From: Streptomyces sp. PCS3-D2
Lineage (GTDB): Bacteria; Actinomycetota; Actinomycetes; Streptomycetales; Streptomycetaceae
NCBI RefSeq assembly: GCF_000612545.2
Contig: NZ_CP097800.1
Location: forward strand, 2,036,001-2,100,000
Length of the DNA: 64,000 bases
Direction of reading: 5' to 3'
Shown in pieces: positions 34,508-43,898 of the stretch. The notes under the pieces were generated by a model. It saw only the letters and a program-made list of their open reading frames with translations. It did no database searches and was not told the origin of the DNA. A program made the position numbers and the translations under genes. Every line of letters begins with the position of its first letter. Position 1 is the stretch's first letter.

Positions 34508-35554
34508 ATGCCCGGAGACGAAGCTTCCCCACAAAGCCCGCGATCCCCGCGATCCCCACAGGCCGCACACCCCACACCGGCCATGCCCCCCACGCAGTCC
34601 CCTCCGCCCGCGTCGGACCCGCAGCCCGCTCTGGCCCGAGCCGAGCGCTTCATGTGGCTCACGGCCCGCGTCCTGGAACAACGGCGCTTCGCGTTCCACT
34701 TCCTCGGCGGGGACGCCGACGCGGTGGACACCGCGCTCGGCTCGTACCTCAACCCCGACGGCGGCTACGGCCACGCGCTCGATCCGGATCTGCGCGGCCC
34801 GATCAGCCAGCCCCTGCACACGGCGCACGCGCTGCGGGTGCTGGACAGCCTGGGACGCTGCGGCGGACAGCGCATCGAGCGGCTCTGCCGCCACCTGACC
34901 GGGGTCTCCACCCCGGAGGGCGCCCTTCCGGTGGTCTTTCCGGCCCGCCCCGGCTACCCCGCCGCCCCCTACCACCCGGTGTACGACGAACCGCCGGGCG
35001 AGCTGCTGACCACCGGCCCGGTCGTCGGCCTGCTGCACCGCAACCGCGTCTGGCACGCCTGGCTCTTCCGGGCCACGGACTTCTGCTGGGACCGGGTCGA
35101 GAACCTGCACCGCTCGCATCCGTACGAGGTGCAGAGCGCCGTGGCCTTCCTCGACGGAGTCCCCGACCGGTCCCGCGCCGCAGCCGCCGCGGACCGGCTG
35201 GGACGGCTGGCGCGCGAGCAGCGACTGGTCGTCCTCGACCCGCGGCGGCGGGCCGAGTTCCCGCCGGCTCCGGGCTACGCGCCGGGCGAGCAGCTGTTCC
35301 CGCACGACTTCGCGCGGCGGCCCGGGTCACTGGCCCGCGGCTGGTTCACCGACGAGGAGATGCGCCGCTCGCTGGACTTCCTCGCCGCCGGACAGCAGCA
35401 GGACGGCGGCTGGCCGGTCCGCCGCGAGGCCTGGGCGCCGGGGAGTTCCCTGGAGCGGCGGCCGATCGCGACGCTGGAGGCCCTGCTGACCCTGCGGGCC
35501 TACGGGCGCCTTCCGGCTCGGGTCAGCCTCCCAGGGCCCGTACCCCCGCGGTAA
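34508..35554 (+). CDS. Hypothetical alpha/alpha-toroid-like protein
   Basis: I do not recognise a named family. The 348-residue protein has a 45-residue Pro/Ser/Gln-rich N-terminus, then helical repeats with glycine-aromatic turns such as YLNPDGGYGHALDPDLRG and QQQDGGWPVR, which resemble the repeats of prenyltransferase/squalene-cyclase alpha-toroids. The DxDD or DDxD catalytic motifs of terpene cyclases are not visible. No signal peptide or membrane helix was seen. TACGTT lies six bases before ATG 34508, suggesting a leaderless start. The 3' end overlaps azlD by 32 bases on the opposite strand. Confidence 0.7.
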   Translation: MPGDEASPQSPRSPRSPQAAHPTPAMPPTQSPPPASDPQPALARAERFMWLTARVLEQRRFAFHFLGGDADAVDTALGSYLNPDGGYGHALDPDLRGPISQPLHTAHALRVLDSLGRCGGQRIERLCRHLTGVSTPEGALPVVFPARPGYPAAPYHPVYDEPPGELLTTGPVVGLLHRNRVWHAWLFRATDFCWDRVENLHRSHPYEVQSAVAFLDGVPDRSRAAAAADRLGRLAREQRLVVLDPRRRAEFPPAPGYAPGEQLFPHDFARRPGSLARGWFTDEEMRRSLDFLAAGQQQDGGWPVRREAWAPGSSLERRPIATLEALLTLRAYGRLPARVSLPGPVPPR

Positions 35555-35831
35555 CGGCGACGGCGGCCGCCACCACGACCAGGAACGGGGCCCGCAGCAG
35601 CAGCGCGATGCCCGCGGCGGCCAGCCCGGCGGCGCGGGCGTCGACGACCAGGGCGGACCCGGTGCTGAAGGTCTGTTGGGCCGTGAGCGCGGCGAGCAGC
35701 GCGACCGGCAGCAGCGCGGCCAGACGGCGCACCAGGGGCCGCTCCAGCGCCCCGGCGGGGACCAGCAGCCCCGCGTACTTCACGGCGTAGCAGCCGACGA
35801 CGGTGAGCCCGATGGCGATCCAGACGTTCAC
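35523..35831 (-). CDS. azlD: Branched-chain amino acid exporter small subunit AzlD
   Basis: The 102-residue membrane protein has four hydrophobic segments (VWIAIGLTVVGCYAVKYAGL, LAALLPVALLAALTAQ, and two C-terminal helices) and the AzlD family tyrosine-lysine motif early on. It pairs with AzlC to export branched-chain amino acids or related compounds. GTG 35831 overlaps the azlC stop by four bases (GTGA), so the two are translationally coupled. Confidence 0.88.
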   Translation of the reverse strand: MNVWIAIGLTVVGCYAVKYAGLLVPAGALERPLVRRLAALLPVALLAALTAQQTFSTGSALVVDARAAGLAAAGIALLLRAPFLVVVAAAVAVTAGVRALGG

Positions 35832-36550
35832 GAACGGCGTCCCTTCATCCAGAGCACGGCGGGGGCGGCCAGGGCCGCGATCAGTACCGGCACACCGGCG
35901 GGCAGCACGGGCAGGAATCCCAACCCGAGGACGAGCGCGAGGGCGGCGACCGCACGCTCGGTGGCCGTCCTCAGCATCGGTGCGAGCAGGGCCAGGAACA
36001 CGGCGGGTCCGGCGGCGTCCAGCCCCCAGGCACGGGTGTCGCCGATCGCCTCGGCGCCCAGCGCGCCGAGCAGGGTGGTGAGGTTCCACAGCGCGTAGAG
36101 GGTGAGCCCGGTGACGGTGAAGCCCAGCCGGGCCGATTTCCGGTCGGGCTGGGCCAGCGCCACGGCGGTGGTCTCGTCGATCACCCAGTGCGCGGCGAGG
36201 GGCCGTACGGCCCGGGGCAGCCGGAGCAGCTGCGACAGCCGCAGCCCGTAGAAGGCGTTCCGGGTACCGAGGAAGAAGGCCCCGGCGGCGGCCGTGAACG
36301 GGTTGCCTCCCGCGGCCAGGGCCCCGACCAGGGCGAACTGCGAGGCCCCGGTGAACACGAGCAGGCTCAGCACGCAGGCCTGCAGGGTGCTGATGCCGGC
36401 TCCGGCCGCCGTCACGCCGAAGGCGAACCCGGATAGGCCGACGGCGACCCCCACCCCGAGCGCGTCCCGTACGACCGCGGCCCGCGGCCGCCCGCCGGGG
36501 GCTGCTGTCTCCCTTATTTCTGGCTCTGTGACCAGCTGTTTCTCTCCCAC
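35828..36550 (-). CDS. azlC: Branched-chain amino acid exporter large subunit AzlC
   Basis: The 240-residue integral membrane protein has the AzlC signature FGVTAAGAGISTLQACVLSLLVFTG-like N-terminal helices, with GASQFALVG and FFLGTRNAFYGLRLS following. It forms the export system with AzlD. GTG 36550 has TAGTTT six bases upstream and no ribosome site, so translation may be leaderless. The AraC regulator gene 72 bases upstream on the same strand is likely its regulator. Confidence 0.9.
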   Translation of the reverse strand: MGEKQLVTEPEIRETAAPGGRPRAAVVRDALGVGVAVGLSGFAFGVTAAGAGISTLQACVLSLLVFTGASQFALVGALAAGGNPFTAAAGAFFLGTRNAFYGLRLSQLLRLPRAVRPLAAHWVIDETTAVALAQPDRKSARLGFTVTGLTLYALWNLTTLLGALGAEAIGDTRAWGLDAAGPAVFLALLAPMLRTATERAVAALALVLGLGFLPVLPAGVPVLIAALAAPAVLWMKGRRS

Positions 36551-36622
36551 GCCCCGAAACTACGCGGGCCCGGCGGGATGGGTCTTGTACGTTCTTGCGC
36601 GCGACCGGCGCGGCGCCCCGGG

Positions 36623-37465
36623 TTACGCCCCCGGCCGGACCCGCTCCCGACGGTAGGCGCCCGGCGGGACCCCCACGATGCGGGTGAAGTGGCGGTTCAG
36701 GTGGGGCTGGTCCGTGAAGCCGACGGCCACCGCCGCCTCCGCCGGCGGGGTGCCGGCGTCGAGGAGCCGCCGCGCCCGCCGGACCCTGGCGTCGGTCAGC
36801 CAGGTGTGCGGCGGCATCCCGTACCGGTCCCGGAAGGCCCGCAGCAGGGCGAACGGGCTCGTGCCCAGTTCCGCGGCGAGCTGTTCCAGGGACGGCGGGT
36901 CGGCGAGGCGTTCCTCCAGCACGGCCCGGGCCGCCGCCGCGTCGGCGCCGCCCGAGGCTCGGGGCGTACGGGCCGGCAGGGGTCCCGCGTACCGGGTCAG
37001 CATCCGGGCGACGACACCCCGCAGAAGGCTGTCGGCGGCCAGCGCGTTCCCGGCTTCGGCGGCCCGGTGCACCTCGGTGATCGTGCGCGAGGCCTGCGGG
37101 TCGGCGACGACGTCCGCGGTGAAGCCGGGGGTGCCACGCAGGGTGCCGACCTCGGCGGCGACCTCGGCGATCAGGGCGCGGGAGGGGTAGAGGGTGGCGT
37201 ACGCCCACCCCTCGGGCGCACCGGCGCGCGCCGTGTGGGGCACCTCCGGGTTGATCAGGACCACGCTGCCCGGTCCGGCGCGCACGACGTGGCCGGGCAG
37301 GCCGACCTCCTCGATGCCGCCGGTGACGGCCGCGATGACGTAGCCGTCGTGCGCGTGGCGCGGGAACGTGTGGCGGACGTAGCGGGCGCGCAGCAGGTCC
37401 AGGCCGGGCAGTTCCTCGTACTGCCAGTGCCGTGCCCACTCCCGGTGGCCGTCCGCCGTCCCCAT
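36623..37465 (-). CDS. AraC family transcriptional regulator
   Basis: The 280-residue protein has an N-terminal cupin-like ligand domain with HTFPRHAHDGYVIAAV and PGSVVLINPEVPHTA, and a C-terminal double helix-turn-helix with LEQLAAELGTSPFALLRAF and AVGFTDQPHLNRHFTRIVG. AraC genes of this type often adjoin azlCD, and here it precedes azlC on the same strand, so it probably controls that exporter. The ligand is not known. Confidence 0.9.
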   Translation of the reverse strand: MGTADGHREWARHWQYEELPGLDLLRARYVRHTFPRHAHDGYVIAAVTGGIEEVGLPGHVVRAGPGSVVLINPEVPHTARAGAPEGWAYATLYPSRALIAEVAAEVGTLRGTPGFTADVVADPQASRTITEVHRAAEAGNALAADSLLRGVVARMLTRYAGPLPARTPRASGGADAAAARAVLEERLADPPSLEQLAAELGTSPFALLRAFRDRYGMPPHTWLTDARVRRARRLLDAGTPPAEAAVAVGFTDQPHLNRHFTRIVGVPPGAYRRERVRPGA

Positions 37466-37545
37466 CCCCCCATTCTGCGCCCCGCCGCCGGCGCGTGTTT
37501 ACCCAGGTCCGGGGCGTTGTCAGTGGCCGGGTGCACGATGGGGGC

Positions 37546-40500
37546 ATGGCAGGCGCTGCGCTCGACTCGTTCTCCCCCGCGACCCGCTCGTGGTTCACGG
37601 GCGCCTTCGTCGAGCCCACCGGTGCGCAGGAGGGCGCCTGGCGGGCGATCGGGGCGGGCTCGGATGTGCTGGTGGTGGCGCCCACCGGCTCGGGGAAGAC
37701 GCTGGCCGCGTTCCTCGCCGCCCTGGACCGGCTCGCCTCGACCCCGCCCCCCGCCGACTCGAAGAAGCGCTGCCGGGTGCTGTACGTGTCGCCCCTGAAG
37801 GCCCTCGCGGTCGACGTCGAGCGGAATCTGCGCAGTCCGCTGACCGGGATCCGGCAGGAGTCAGTGCGCCTCGGGCTGCCGGAGCCGGACATCCGGGTGG
37901 GGATCCGCTCGGGGGACACCCCGGCGGCGGAGCGGCGGGCGCTGGCCACGCGGCCGCCGGACATCCTCATCACCACGCCGGAGTCGCTGTTCCTGATGCT
38001 GACCTCGGCGGCGCGCGAGGCGCTGACCGGGATCGAGACGGTCATCGTGGACGAGGTGCACGCCGTCGCCGGGACCAAACGCGGCGCGCACCTCGCGGTG
38101 TCCCTGGAGCGGCTGGACGAGCTGCTGCCCCGCCCGGCGCGCCGGATCGGGCTGTCGGCGACGGTCCGCCCGGTGGACGAGGTGGCCCGTTACCTCGCGC
38201 CGCGCGGCACGGTGGAGATCGTCCAGCCGCCGTCGGCGAAGGAGTTCGACCTGTCGGTGGTCGTACCGGTCCAGGACATGGGCGAGTTGGGCGGCTCCCC
38301 CGCGTCGGAGGGCCGGGAGGGCGGGGACGCGCCGTCGATCTGGCCCCATGTGGAGGAGCGGATCGCGGACCTGGTGCAGGCGCACCGGTCGACGATCGTG
38401 TTCGCCAACTCCCGCCGCCTCGCCGAGCGGCTGTGCAACCGGCTCAACGAGATCGCGTACGAACGGGCCGTCGGCGAGAAGCTGCCCGAGCACTCCTCGC
38501 CGGCCGAGGTCATGGCCCAGTCGGGTGCGGCCCTGGGTGCCCCGCCGCTGCTGGCCCGGGCGCACCACGGCTCGGTGTCCAAGGAACAGCGGGCGCTGGT
38601 CGAGGAGGACCTGAAGGCGGGCCGGCTGCCGGCCGTGGTCGCCACCTCCAGCCTGGAGCTGGGCATCGACATGGGTGCGGTGGACCTGGTGGTGCAGGTG
38701 GAGTCCCCGCCCTCGGTGGCGTCCGGGCTCCAGCGGGTGGGCCGGGCCGGGCACCAGGTGGGCGCGGTCTCCACCGGGGTGGTCTTCCCCAAGTACCGGG
38801 GCGACCTGGTCCAGGCGGCGGTGGTCACCGAGCGGATGCGGACCGGGGCGATCGAGTCCCTGCGCATCCCCTCCAACCCCCTCGACGTGCTGGCGCAGCA
38901 GCTGGTCGCCATGGTCGCGATGGACACCTGGCAGCTGGACGACCTCCTCGCGCTGGTCCGTCGGGCGGCGCCGTTCGCGGCGCTTCCGGAATCGGCGTTC
39001 ACGGCGGTGCTCGACATGCTGGCCGGCCGCTATCCGTCGGACGCGTTCGCCGAGCTGAGGCCGCGCGTGGTCTGGGACCGGGTGGCGGGGACCGTCACCG
39101 GCCGACCGGGAGCCCAGCGCCTGGCGGTCACCTCCGGCGGCACCATCCCCGACCGCGGGCTCTTCGGGGTCTTCCTGGCCGGCTCGGACCCCAAGAAGGG
39201 CGGCGGGCGGGTCGGCGAGCTCGACGAGGAGATGGTCTACGAGTCCCGTGTCGGAGACGTCTTCACGCTGGGCACCACCTCCTGGCGGATCGAAGACATC
39301 ACCCGCGACCGGGTCCTGGTGACGCCCGCCCCCGGGGTGCCGGGCAGGCTGCCGTTCTGGAAGGGGGACCAGCTGGGCCGCCCGCTGGAACTGGGCCGCG
39401 CGGTGGGCGCGTTCCTGCGCGAGCTCGGCGCCCTCGGCGCGGAGGACGCCCGGCTGCGGCTGGTGGCGGCCGGCCTGGACGCCTGGGCCGCGGAGAACGT
39501 GCTGGCGTACCTCGCCGAGCAGCGCGCGGCCTGCGGCCACGTCCCCGACGACCGGACGATCGTGGTGGAGCGGTTCCGCGACGAGCTGGGCGACTGGCGG
39601 GTCGTGATCCATTCGCCGTTCGGCGCGCAGGTGCACGCCCCGTGGGCGCTGGCGCTGAGTGCCCGCCTGGCCGAGAAGTACGGCATGGACGCGCAGGTCA
39701 TGCACGCCGACGACGGCATCGTGCTCCGCCTGCCGGACGCGGACCTGCTGTCCATGGATCTGCTGGACCACGACCCCGCGGGCCCGCCCGCCTTCGAGTT
39801 CGACGACGAGCAGGCGCCGCTGGGCGCGGCCGACGTCGCCTTCGACCACGGTGACGTCCACCAGATCGTCACCGACCAGGTGGGCGGATCGGCGCTGTTC
39901 GCCTCCCGGTTCCGCGAGTGCGCGGCCCGCGCCCTGCTGCTGCCGCGCCGCAGTCCCGGCCGTCGCACCCCACTGTGGCAGCAGCGTCAGCGCGCTTCGC
40001 AACTGCTCCAGGTGGCCTCGGAGTTCGGTTCCTTCCCGATCGTGCTGGAAGCCGTACGCGAATGCCTCCAGGACGTCTTCGACGTCCCGGGCCTGACCGA
40101 GCTGATGGGCGACATCGAAGCGCGCCGGGTCCGGCTGGTCGAGGTCACCACCCCGGAACCGTCCCCCTTCGCCCGCTCCCTCCTCTTCGGCTACGTGGCC
40201 CAGTTCCTCTACGAGGGCGACTCCCCACTGGCCGAACGCAGGGCGGCCGCGCTGTCGCTGGACTCGCGGCTGCTGGCCGAACTGCTCGGGCAGGCGGAGC
40301 TGCGCGAGCTCCTCGACGCGCAGGTGCTGGAGGAGCTGGAGCGCGAGCTCCAGTGGCTCACCGAGGACCGGCGGGCCAAGGACGCCGAGTCGGTGGCCGA
40401 CCTGCTGCGTCTGCTCGGCCCGCTGACGCAGGACCAGCTGGCGGCGCGCGGGGCGGAGCCTGCCTGGGCGCAGGAGCTCGCCGCGGCCCGCCGCGCCATC

Positions 40501-42135
40501 CGGGTGCGGATCGGCGGCGCGGACCACTGGGCGGCGGTCGAGGACGCGGGCCGGCTGCGAGACGCCCTGGGCACCGCGCTGCCGGTCGGTGTCCCGGAGG
40601 CGTTCACCGAGCCGGTCAAGGACCCGCTGGGAGACCTCCTGGCCCGATACGCCCGCACCCACGGGCCGTTCACCACGGCCGCCGCGGCCTCCGCGTTCGG
40701 TCTGGGCGCGGCGGTGACCGAGGGTGCCCTGAACCGTCTCGCGGCTGCGGGGCGGGTGGTGCAGGGTGAGTTCCATCCGGCGGGCATCGGCCGGGAGTGG
40801 TGCGACACGACGGTGCTGCGCAGGCTCCGCCGCCGCTCGCTCGCCGCGCTCCGCCAGGAGCTGGAACCGGTCCCTCCGGCATCGCTGGCCACCTTCCTGC
40901 CTCAGTGGCAGCATCTGGGGGGAGCGCTGCGCGGCCTCGACGGCCTGGCCCGGGCGGTCGAGCAGCTCCAGGGCGCCCCGGTGCCGGCCTCCGCACTGGA
41001 GCGGCTGATCCTGCCCTCCCGGGTGGCCGGCTACTCCCCCGCCCTGTTGGACGAACTGACCACCACCGGCGAGGTGGTCTGGGCGGGAGCGGGAGCTCTC
41101 CCGGGCAAGGATGGCTGGGTGTCGCTCTACCTGGCGGACGCCGCACCGCTGCTCCTACCGCCGCCACACCCACTGGACCCGAGCCCCCTCCAGCAGGCGG
41201 TCCTGACGGCCCTCTCCGGCGGGTACGGTCTGTTCTTCCGGCAGATCTCGCAGGCGGTACGCGCCGAGTTCCCCGAGGTGTCGGACATCGCGCTGTCGGA
41301 GGCGGTGTGGGACCTGGCCTGGTCGGGCCGGCTCACCAACGACACCCTCGCCCCGCTGCGCTCGCTGCTCGGGTCGGGCCGCACGGCGGGCTCCACCGCC
41401 CACCGGGCGCGGCGCACGGTGCCGCGCGGCCGGTACGGCACGCTGAGCGCGACGGTGTCCCGCACCGGCCCTCCCACGGTCTCCGGGCGCTGGTCGCTGC
41501 TGCCGTCCCCCGCGCCCGACCCGACCCACCGCGCCCACGCCCTGGCCCGCACCCTGCTGGACCGGCACGGGGTGGTGACTCGGGGCGCGGTGGCGGCGGA
41601 GGGCGTGGAGGGGGGCTTCAGCGCGGTCTACCGCGTGCTGTCGGCCTTCGAGGACAGCGGCCGGGCCCGTCGGGGCTATGTGGTCGAGGGACTGGGCGCG
41701 GCCCAGTTCGCGATGGACGGCGCGGTCGACCGGCTCCGGGCCGCCGAGCGGACCCCTCCCCCGCTGGCGGCGGTGGTGCTGGCCGCCGCCGACCCGGCCA
41801 ACGCCTACGGCGCGGCCCTACCGTGGCCCGAGCCCCCGGCGGGCGCGACCCACAAGCCGGGCCGCAAGGCGGGCTCCCTGGTGGTTCTGGTGGACGGGGA
41901 GCTCACGCTCTACCTGGAGCGGGGCGGCAGGACCCTGCTGGCCTGGGCCGGCCCGGAGGATCCGCGGCTGACCGCGGCGGTCGCCGTCCTCGCCGCCGGC
42001 TGCCGTGCGGGCACCCTGCCGGCGCTGACGGTGGAACGGATCAACACCGCGGCCGCGCTCACCTCGCCGCTCGGGCCTCCGCTCGAAGCGGCCGGGTTCC
42101 ACGCCACACCCCGGGGACTGCGCCTACGGCAGTGA
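37546..42135 (+). CDS. lhr: Large ATP-dependent helicase Lhr
   Basis: Lhr is a superfamily 2 DNA repair helicase, translocating 3' to 5' and preferring RNA-DNA hybrids in mycobacteria. The 1529-residue protein has Walker A VVAPTGSGKTLAAF (motif I), DEVHAV (motif II), LSATV (motif III) and QRVGRAGHQVG (motif VI) in its first 450 residues, a Lhr winged-helix/beta-barrel core up to about 900, and the long C-terminal tandem winged-helix region of full-length bacterial Lhr. ATG 37546 was taken as start because the helicase core begins 40 residues later. It diverges from the AraC gene. Its stop abuts the stop of the next, converging gene. Confidence 0.93.
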   Translation: MAGAALDSFSPATRSWFTGAFVEPTGAQEGAWRAIGAGSDVLVVAPTGSGKTLAAFLAALDRLASTPPPADSKKRCRVLYVSPLKALAVDVERNLRSPLTGIRQESVRLGLPEPDIRVGIRSGDTPAAERRALATRPPDILITTPESLFLMLTSAAREALTGIETVIVDEVHAVAGTKRGAHLAVSLERLDELLPRPARRIGLSATVRPVDEVARYLAPRGTVEIVQPPSAKEFDLSVVVPVQDMGELGGSPASEGREGGDAPSIWPHVEERIADLVQAHRSTIVFANSRRLAERLCNRLNEIAYERAVGEKLPEHSSPAEVMAQSGAALGAPPLLARAHHGSVSKEQRALVEEDLKAGRLPAVVATSSLELGIDMGAVDLVVQVESPPSVASGLQRVGRAGHQVGAVSTGVVFPKYRGDLVQAAVVTERMRTGAIESLRIPSNPLDVLAQQLVAMVAMDTWQLDDLLALVRRAAPFAALPESAFTAVLDMLAGRYPSDAFAELRPRVVWDRVAGTVTGRPGAQRLAVTSGGTIPDRGLFGVFLAGSDPKKGGGRVGELDEEMVYESRVGDVFTLGTTSWRIEDITRDRVLVTPAPGVPGRLPFWKGDQLGRPLELGRAVGAFLRELGALGAEDARLRLVAAGLDAWAAENVLAYLAEQRAACGHVPDDRTIVVERFRDELGDWRVVIHSPFGAQVHAPWALALSARLAEKYGMDAQVMHADDGIVLRLPDADLLSMDLLDHDPAGPPAFEFDDEQAPLGAADVAFDHGDVHQIVTDQVGGSALFASRFRECAARALLLPRRSPGRRTPLWQQRQRASQLLQVASEFGSFPIVLEAVRECLQDVFDVPGLTELMGDIEARRVRLVEVTTPEPSPFARSLLFGYVAQFLYEGDSPLAERRAAALSLDSRLLAELLGQAELRELLDAQVLEELERELQWLTEDRRAKDAESVADLLRLLGPLTQDQLAARGAEPAWAQELAAARRAIRVRIGGADHWAAVEDAGRLRDALGTALPVGVPEAFTEPVKDPLGDLLARYARTHGPFTTAAAASAFGLGAAVTEGALNRLAAAGRVVQGEFHPAGIGREWCDTTVLRRLRRRSLAALRQELEPVPPASLATFLPQWQHLGGALRGLDGLARAVEQLQGAPVPASALERLILPSRVAGYSPALLDELTTTGEVVWAGAGALPGKDGWVSLYLADAAPLLLPPPHPLDPSPLQQAVLTALSGGYGLFFRQISQAVRAEFPEVSDIALSEAVWDLAWSGRLTNDTLAPLRSLLGSGRTAGSTAHRARRTVPRGRYGTLSATVSRTGPPTVSGRWSLLPSPAPDPTHRAHALARTLLDRHGVVTRGAVAAEGVEGGFSAVYRVLSAFEDSGRARRGYVVEGLGAAQFAMDGAVDRLRAAERTPPPLAAVVLAAADPANAYGAALPWPEPPAGATHKPGRKAGSLVVLVDGELTLYLERGGRTLLAWAGPEDPRLTAAVAVLAAGCRAGTLPALTVERINTAAALTSPLGPPLEAAGFHATPRGLRLRQ

Positions 42136-42843
42136 TCAGCGCATCACCTTGACGCCGAAGCGGGCCCCGCCGAGCGCGAACTGGATGGCGCTGTGCATGT
42201 GGGCGTACATTTCCATGCCTCGGGAGCTCACCATCGGACCGAGGTCGAGGACGTCCTGCCAGCCATAGGACCGCAGCAGGCTGGTGACCTCCGCCTTTGC
42301 CTCGGGGTTCTCGCCCGCGATGAACATGGTGTGGTCGCCGCCCGCCACGGCCCGCGGATCCACGACGGTCTCCTGCTCATGGGTGACGCCCGCCTTGACC
42401 ACCCGGGTCTTCGGCAGCGCGCGCTGGATCCGCTCTCCCAGGCTGTCGTGGTCGACCGGATCCAGGGCGGGCATCACCCCCCAGGGGGTGGGCCAGGGGT
42501 GGGCCTGCTCGGGGTTGTAGACGAACGGGACGGCGTAGTCCATCAGGGTCTTGCCCGCCAGGTGCTCCGCGATGCCGGTGAGCACTCCGACGGAGCTGGC
42601 CCCGTCGATCCCGTTGATGACGAAGTCGGCGGCCGCGGCGGCGTCGCCGAAGGTGCGCAGCTCGATGCCGGGGTAGTCGGCGAGCCACTGGCCGAAGGGT
42701 TCGACACCCATGAAGTCGGGCTCGGTGCGGCCCAAGGTCACCTGGGAGTCGCGGGTGCCGACGTACACCTCGTGCCCGAGGCCGAGCAGCTTGGCGGCGT
42801 GCGCGCGCCCGCCCGCGCCGGTTCCGAGGACTGCGATCTTCAT
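42136..42843 (-). CDS. NADPH-dependent F420 reductase-like oxidoreductase
   Basis: The 235-residue protein has the N-terminal dinucleotide motif IAVLGTGAGGRAHAAKLLG with GHEVYVGTRD after it, as in F420:NADPH oxidoreductase-like (ProC/F420_oxidored superfamily) proteins. The second part has KTLMDYAVPFV and FIAGENPEAKAEV. It may couple F420 and NADP(H), but an assignment within the superfamily is not possible from sequence alone. ATG 42843 starts at the first residue of the fold. Confidence 0.75.
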   Translation of the reverse strand: MKIAVLGTGAGGRAHAAKLLGLGHEVYVGTRDSQVTLGRTEPDFMGVEPFGQWLADYPGIELRTFGDAAAAADFVINGIDGASSVGVLTGIAEHLAGKTLMDYAVPFVYNPEQAHPWPTPWGVMPALDPVDHDSLGERIQRALPKTRVVKAGVTHEQETVVDPRAVAGGDHTMFIAGENPEAKAEVTSLLRSYGWQDVLDLGPMVSSRGMEMYAHMHSAIQFALGGARFGVKVMR

Positions 42844-43028
42844 CGTGTTGCTCCGTTTCTGGGTGGTGTCGTCCCCCGGGAAGGAGCCTGACCACCGCGA
42901 CCGGGAAAGCCTGCAGAACCCGCCGACACGGCCGGAACCGGTGGGAGCGCATCGCCGGGGTGGCCGAGGGACCGCCGGGCGCCGGCCCGGGCCCCGGGTC
43001 GGCGGCCCGCCCGGGGGACAATGGGTGC

Positions 43029-43862
43029 ATGCCCGAAGGCGACAGCATCCGGCGCGCGGCGACCCGCTTGCACGCGGTCCTGGCAGGCCGTGAGCTGACC
43101 CGGAGCGACCTGCGCGTCCCCCGCTTCGCCACGGCGGACCTCACCGGCCGCGTCACTCTCGACGTCACCCCGCGCGGCAAGCACCTCCTCACCCGCTTCG
43201 AAGGCGGGCTCACCCTGCACAGCCATCTCCGCATGGACGGTGCCTGGCACGTCTTCGCCGCCGGCGAGACGTGGCGCGGCGGCCCCGCCCACGAGATCCG
43301 CTGCGTCCTCGGCACGGCCGGGCACACGGCCGTGGGCTACCGCCTCCCCGTCCTGGAGCTGATCCGCACCGCCGAGGAGGACCGTGCCGTGGGCCACCTG
43401 GGCCCCGACATCCTCGGGCCGGACTGGGATCCCGGCCGTGCTGCCGCCAACCTCCTGGCCGCCCCGGAGCGCCCGCTCGGCGAAGCCCTCCTCGACCAGC
43501 GCAACCTCGCCGGGATCGGCAACATCTACAAGGCCGAGCTCTGCTTCCTGGCCCAGGTCACCCCCTGGACCCCGGTCGGCGAGCTTCCCGAGGCCAAGCT
43601 GCCCCGAATCGCCGCCGCCGCCCACCGGCTCCTGGCGGCGAACACCGGCGACCGGCCCGGACACCGCAACACCACCGGCATCCGCCGCCCCGGCCAGGAT
43701 CTCTTCGTCTACGGCCGCGCCCACCGGCCCTGCCTGCGCTGTGGCACTCCCGTCCGCGAGGCCCCCCCAGGACGGCCGTCCCACCTACTGGTGCCCCCGC
43801 TGCCAGCCGGGGCCCGCTCCCGGCGCGGCACCCGGTCCTGGCCGGCCGATGGAGCACGATGA
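43029..43862 (+). CDS. Nei/Fpg-type DNA glycosylase, zinc finger frameshifted
   Basis: The enzyme excises oxidised bases. It begins MPEGDSIRRAATRLH, with catalytic Pro1 and Glu2 after Met removal, and holds the helix-two-turn-helix region LDQRNLAGIGNIYKAE. The C-terminal zinc finger starts CLRCGTPVREAP but then runs into unrelated sequence in this frame. In the next frame, reached by removing one C from the run of seven at 43762-43768, the sequence reads GRPTYWCPRCQP and stops at 43866. That would restore a perfect CxxC-16-CxxC finger. The shift is either a sequencing error or a real lesion that would impair DNA binding. MPEGD-type actinobacterial enzymes are usually called Nei2 or Nei-like. 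Confidence 0.85.
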   Translation: MPEGDSIRRAATRLHAVLAGRELTRSDLRVPRFATADLTGRVTLDVTPRGKHLLTRFEGGLTLHSHLRMDGAWHVFAAGETWRGGPAHEIRCVLGTAGHTAVGYRLPVLELIRTAEEDRAVGHLGPDILGPDWDPGRAAANLLAAPERPLGEALLDQRNLAGIGNIYKAELCFLAQVTPWTPVGELPEAKLPRIAAAAHRLLAANTGDRPGHRNTTGIRRPGQDLFVYGRAHRPCLRCGTPVREAPPGRPSHLLVPPLPAGARSRRGTRSWPADGAR

Positions 43863-43892
43863 TTGACGCCCCATCAGATGCGGTCGTACCGT
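43863..43892 (+). promoter_or_regulatory. Promoter of the short-chain dehydrogenase gene
   Basis: TTGACG (43863-43868) and TACCGT (43887-43892) are 18 bases apart, and the -10 ends six bases before ATG 43899. The -35 begins at the base after the frameshifted glycosylase stop and overlaps the restored stop codon at 43864-43866. This supports a separate, leaderless transcript for the next gene. Confidence 0.65.
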
Positions 43893-43898
43893 CCCCCC

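Noticed and set aside
37861-40914. A 1017-codon minus-strand frame opposite lhr
   Set aside because: No recognisable motif, and Lhr helicase motifs are clear on the plus strand.
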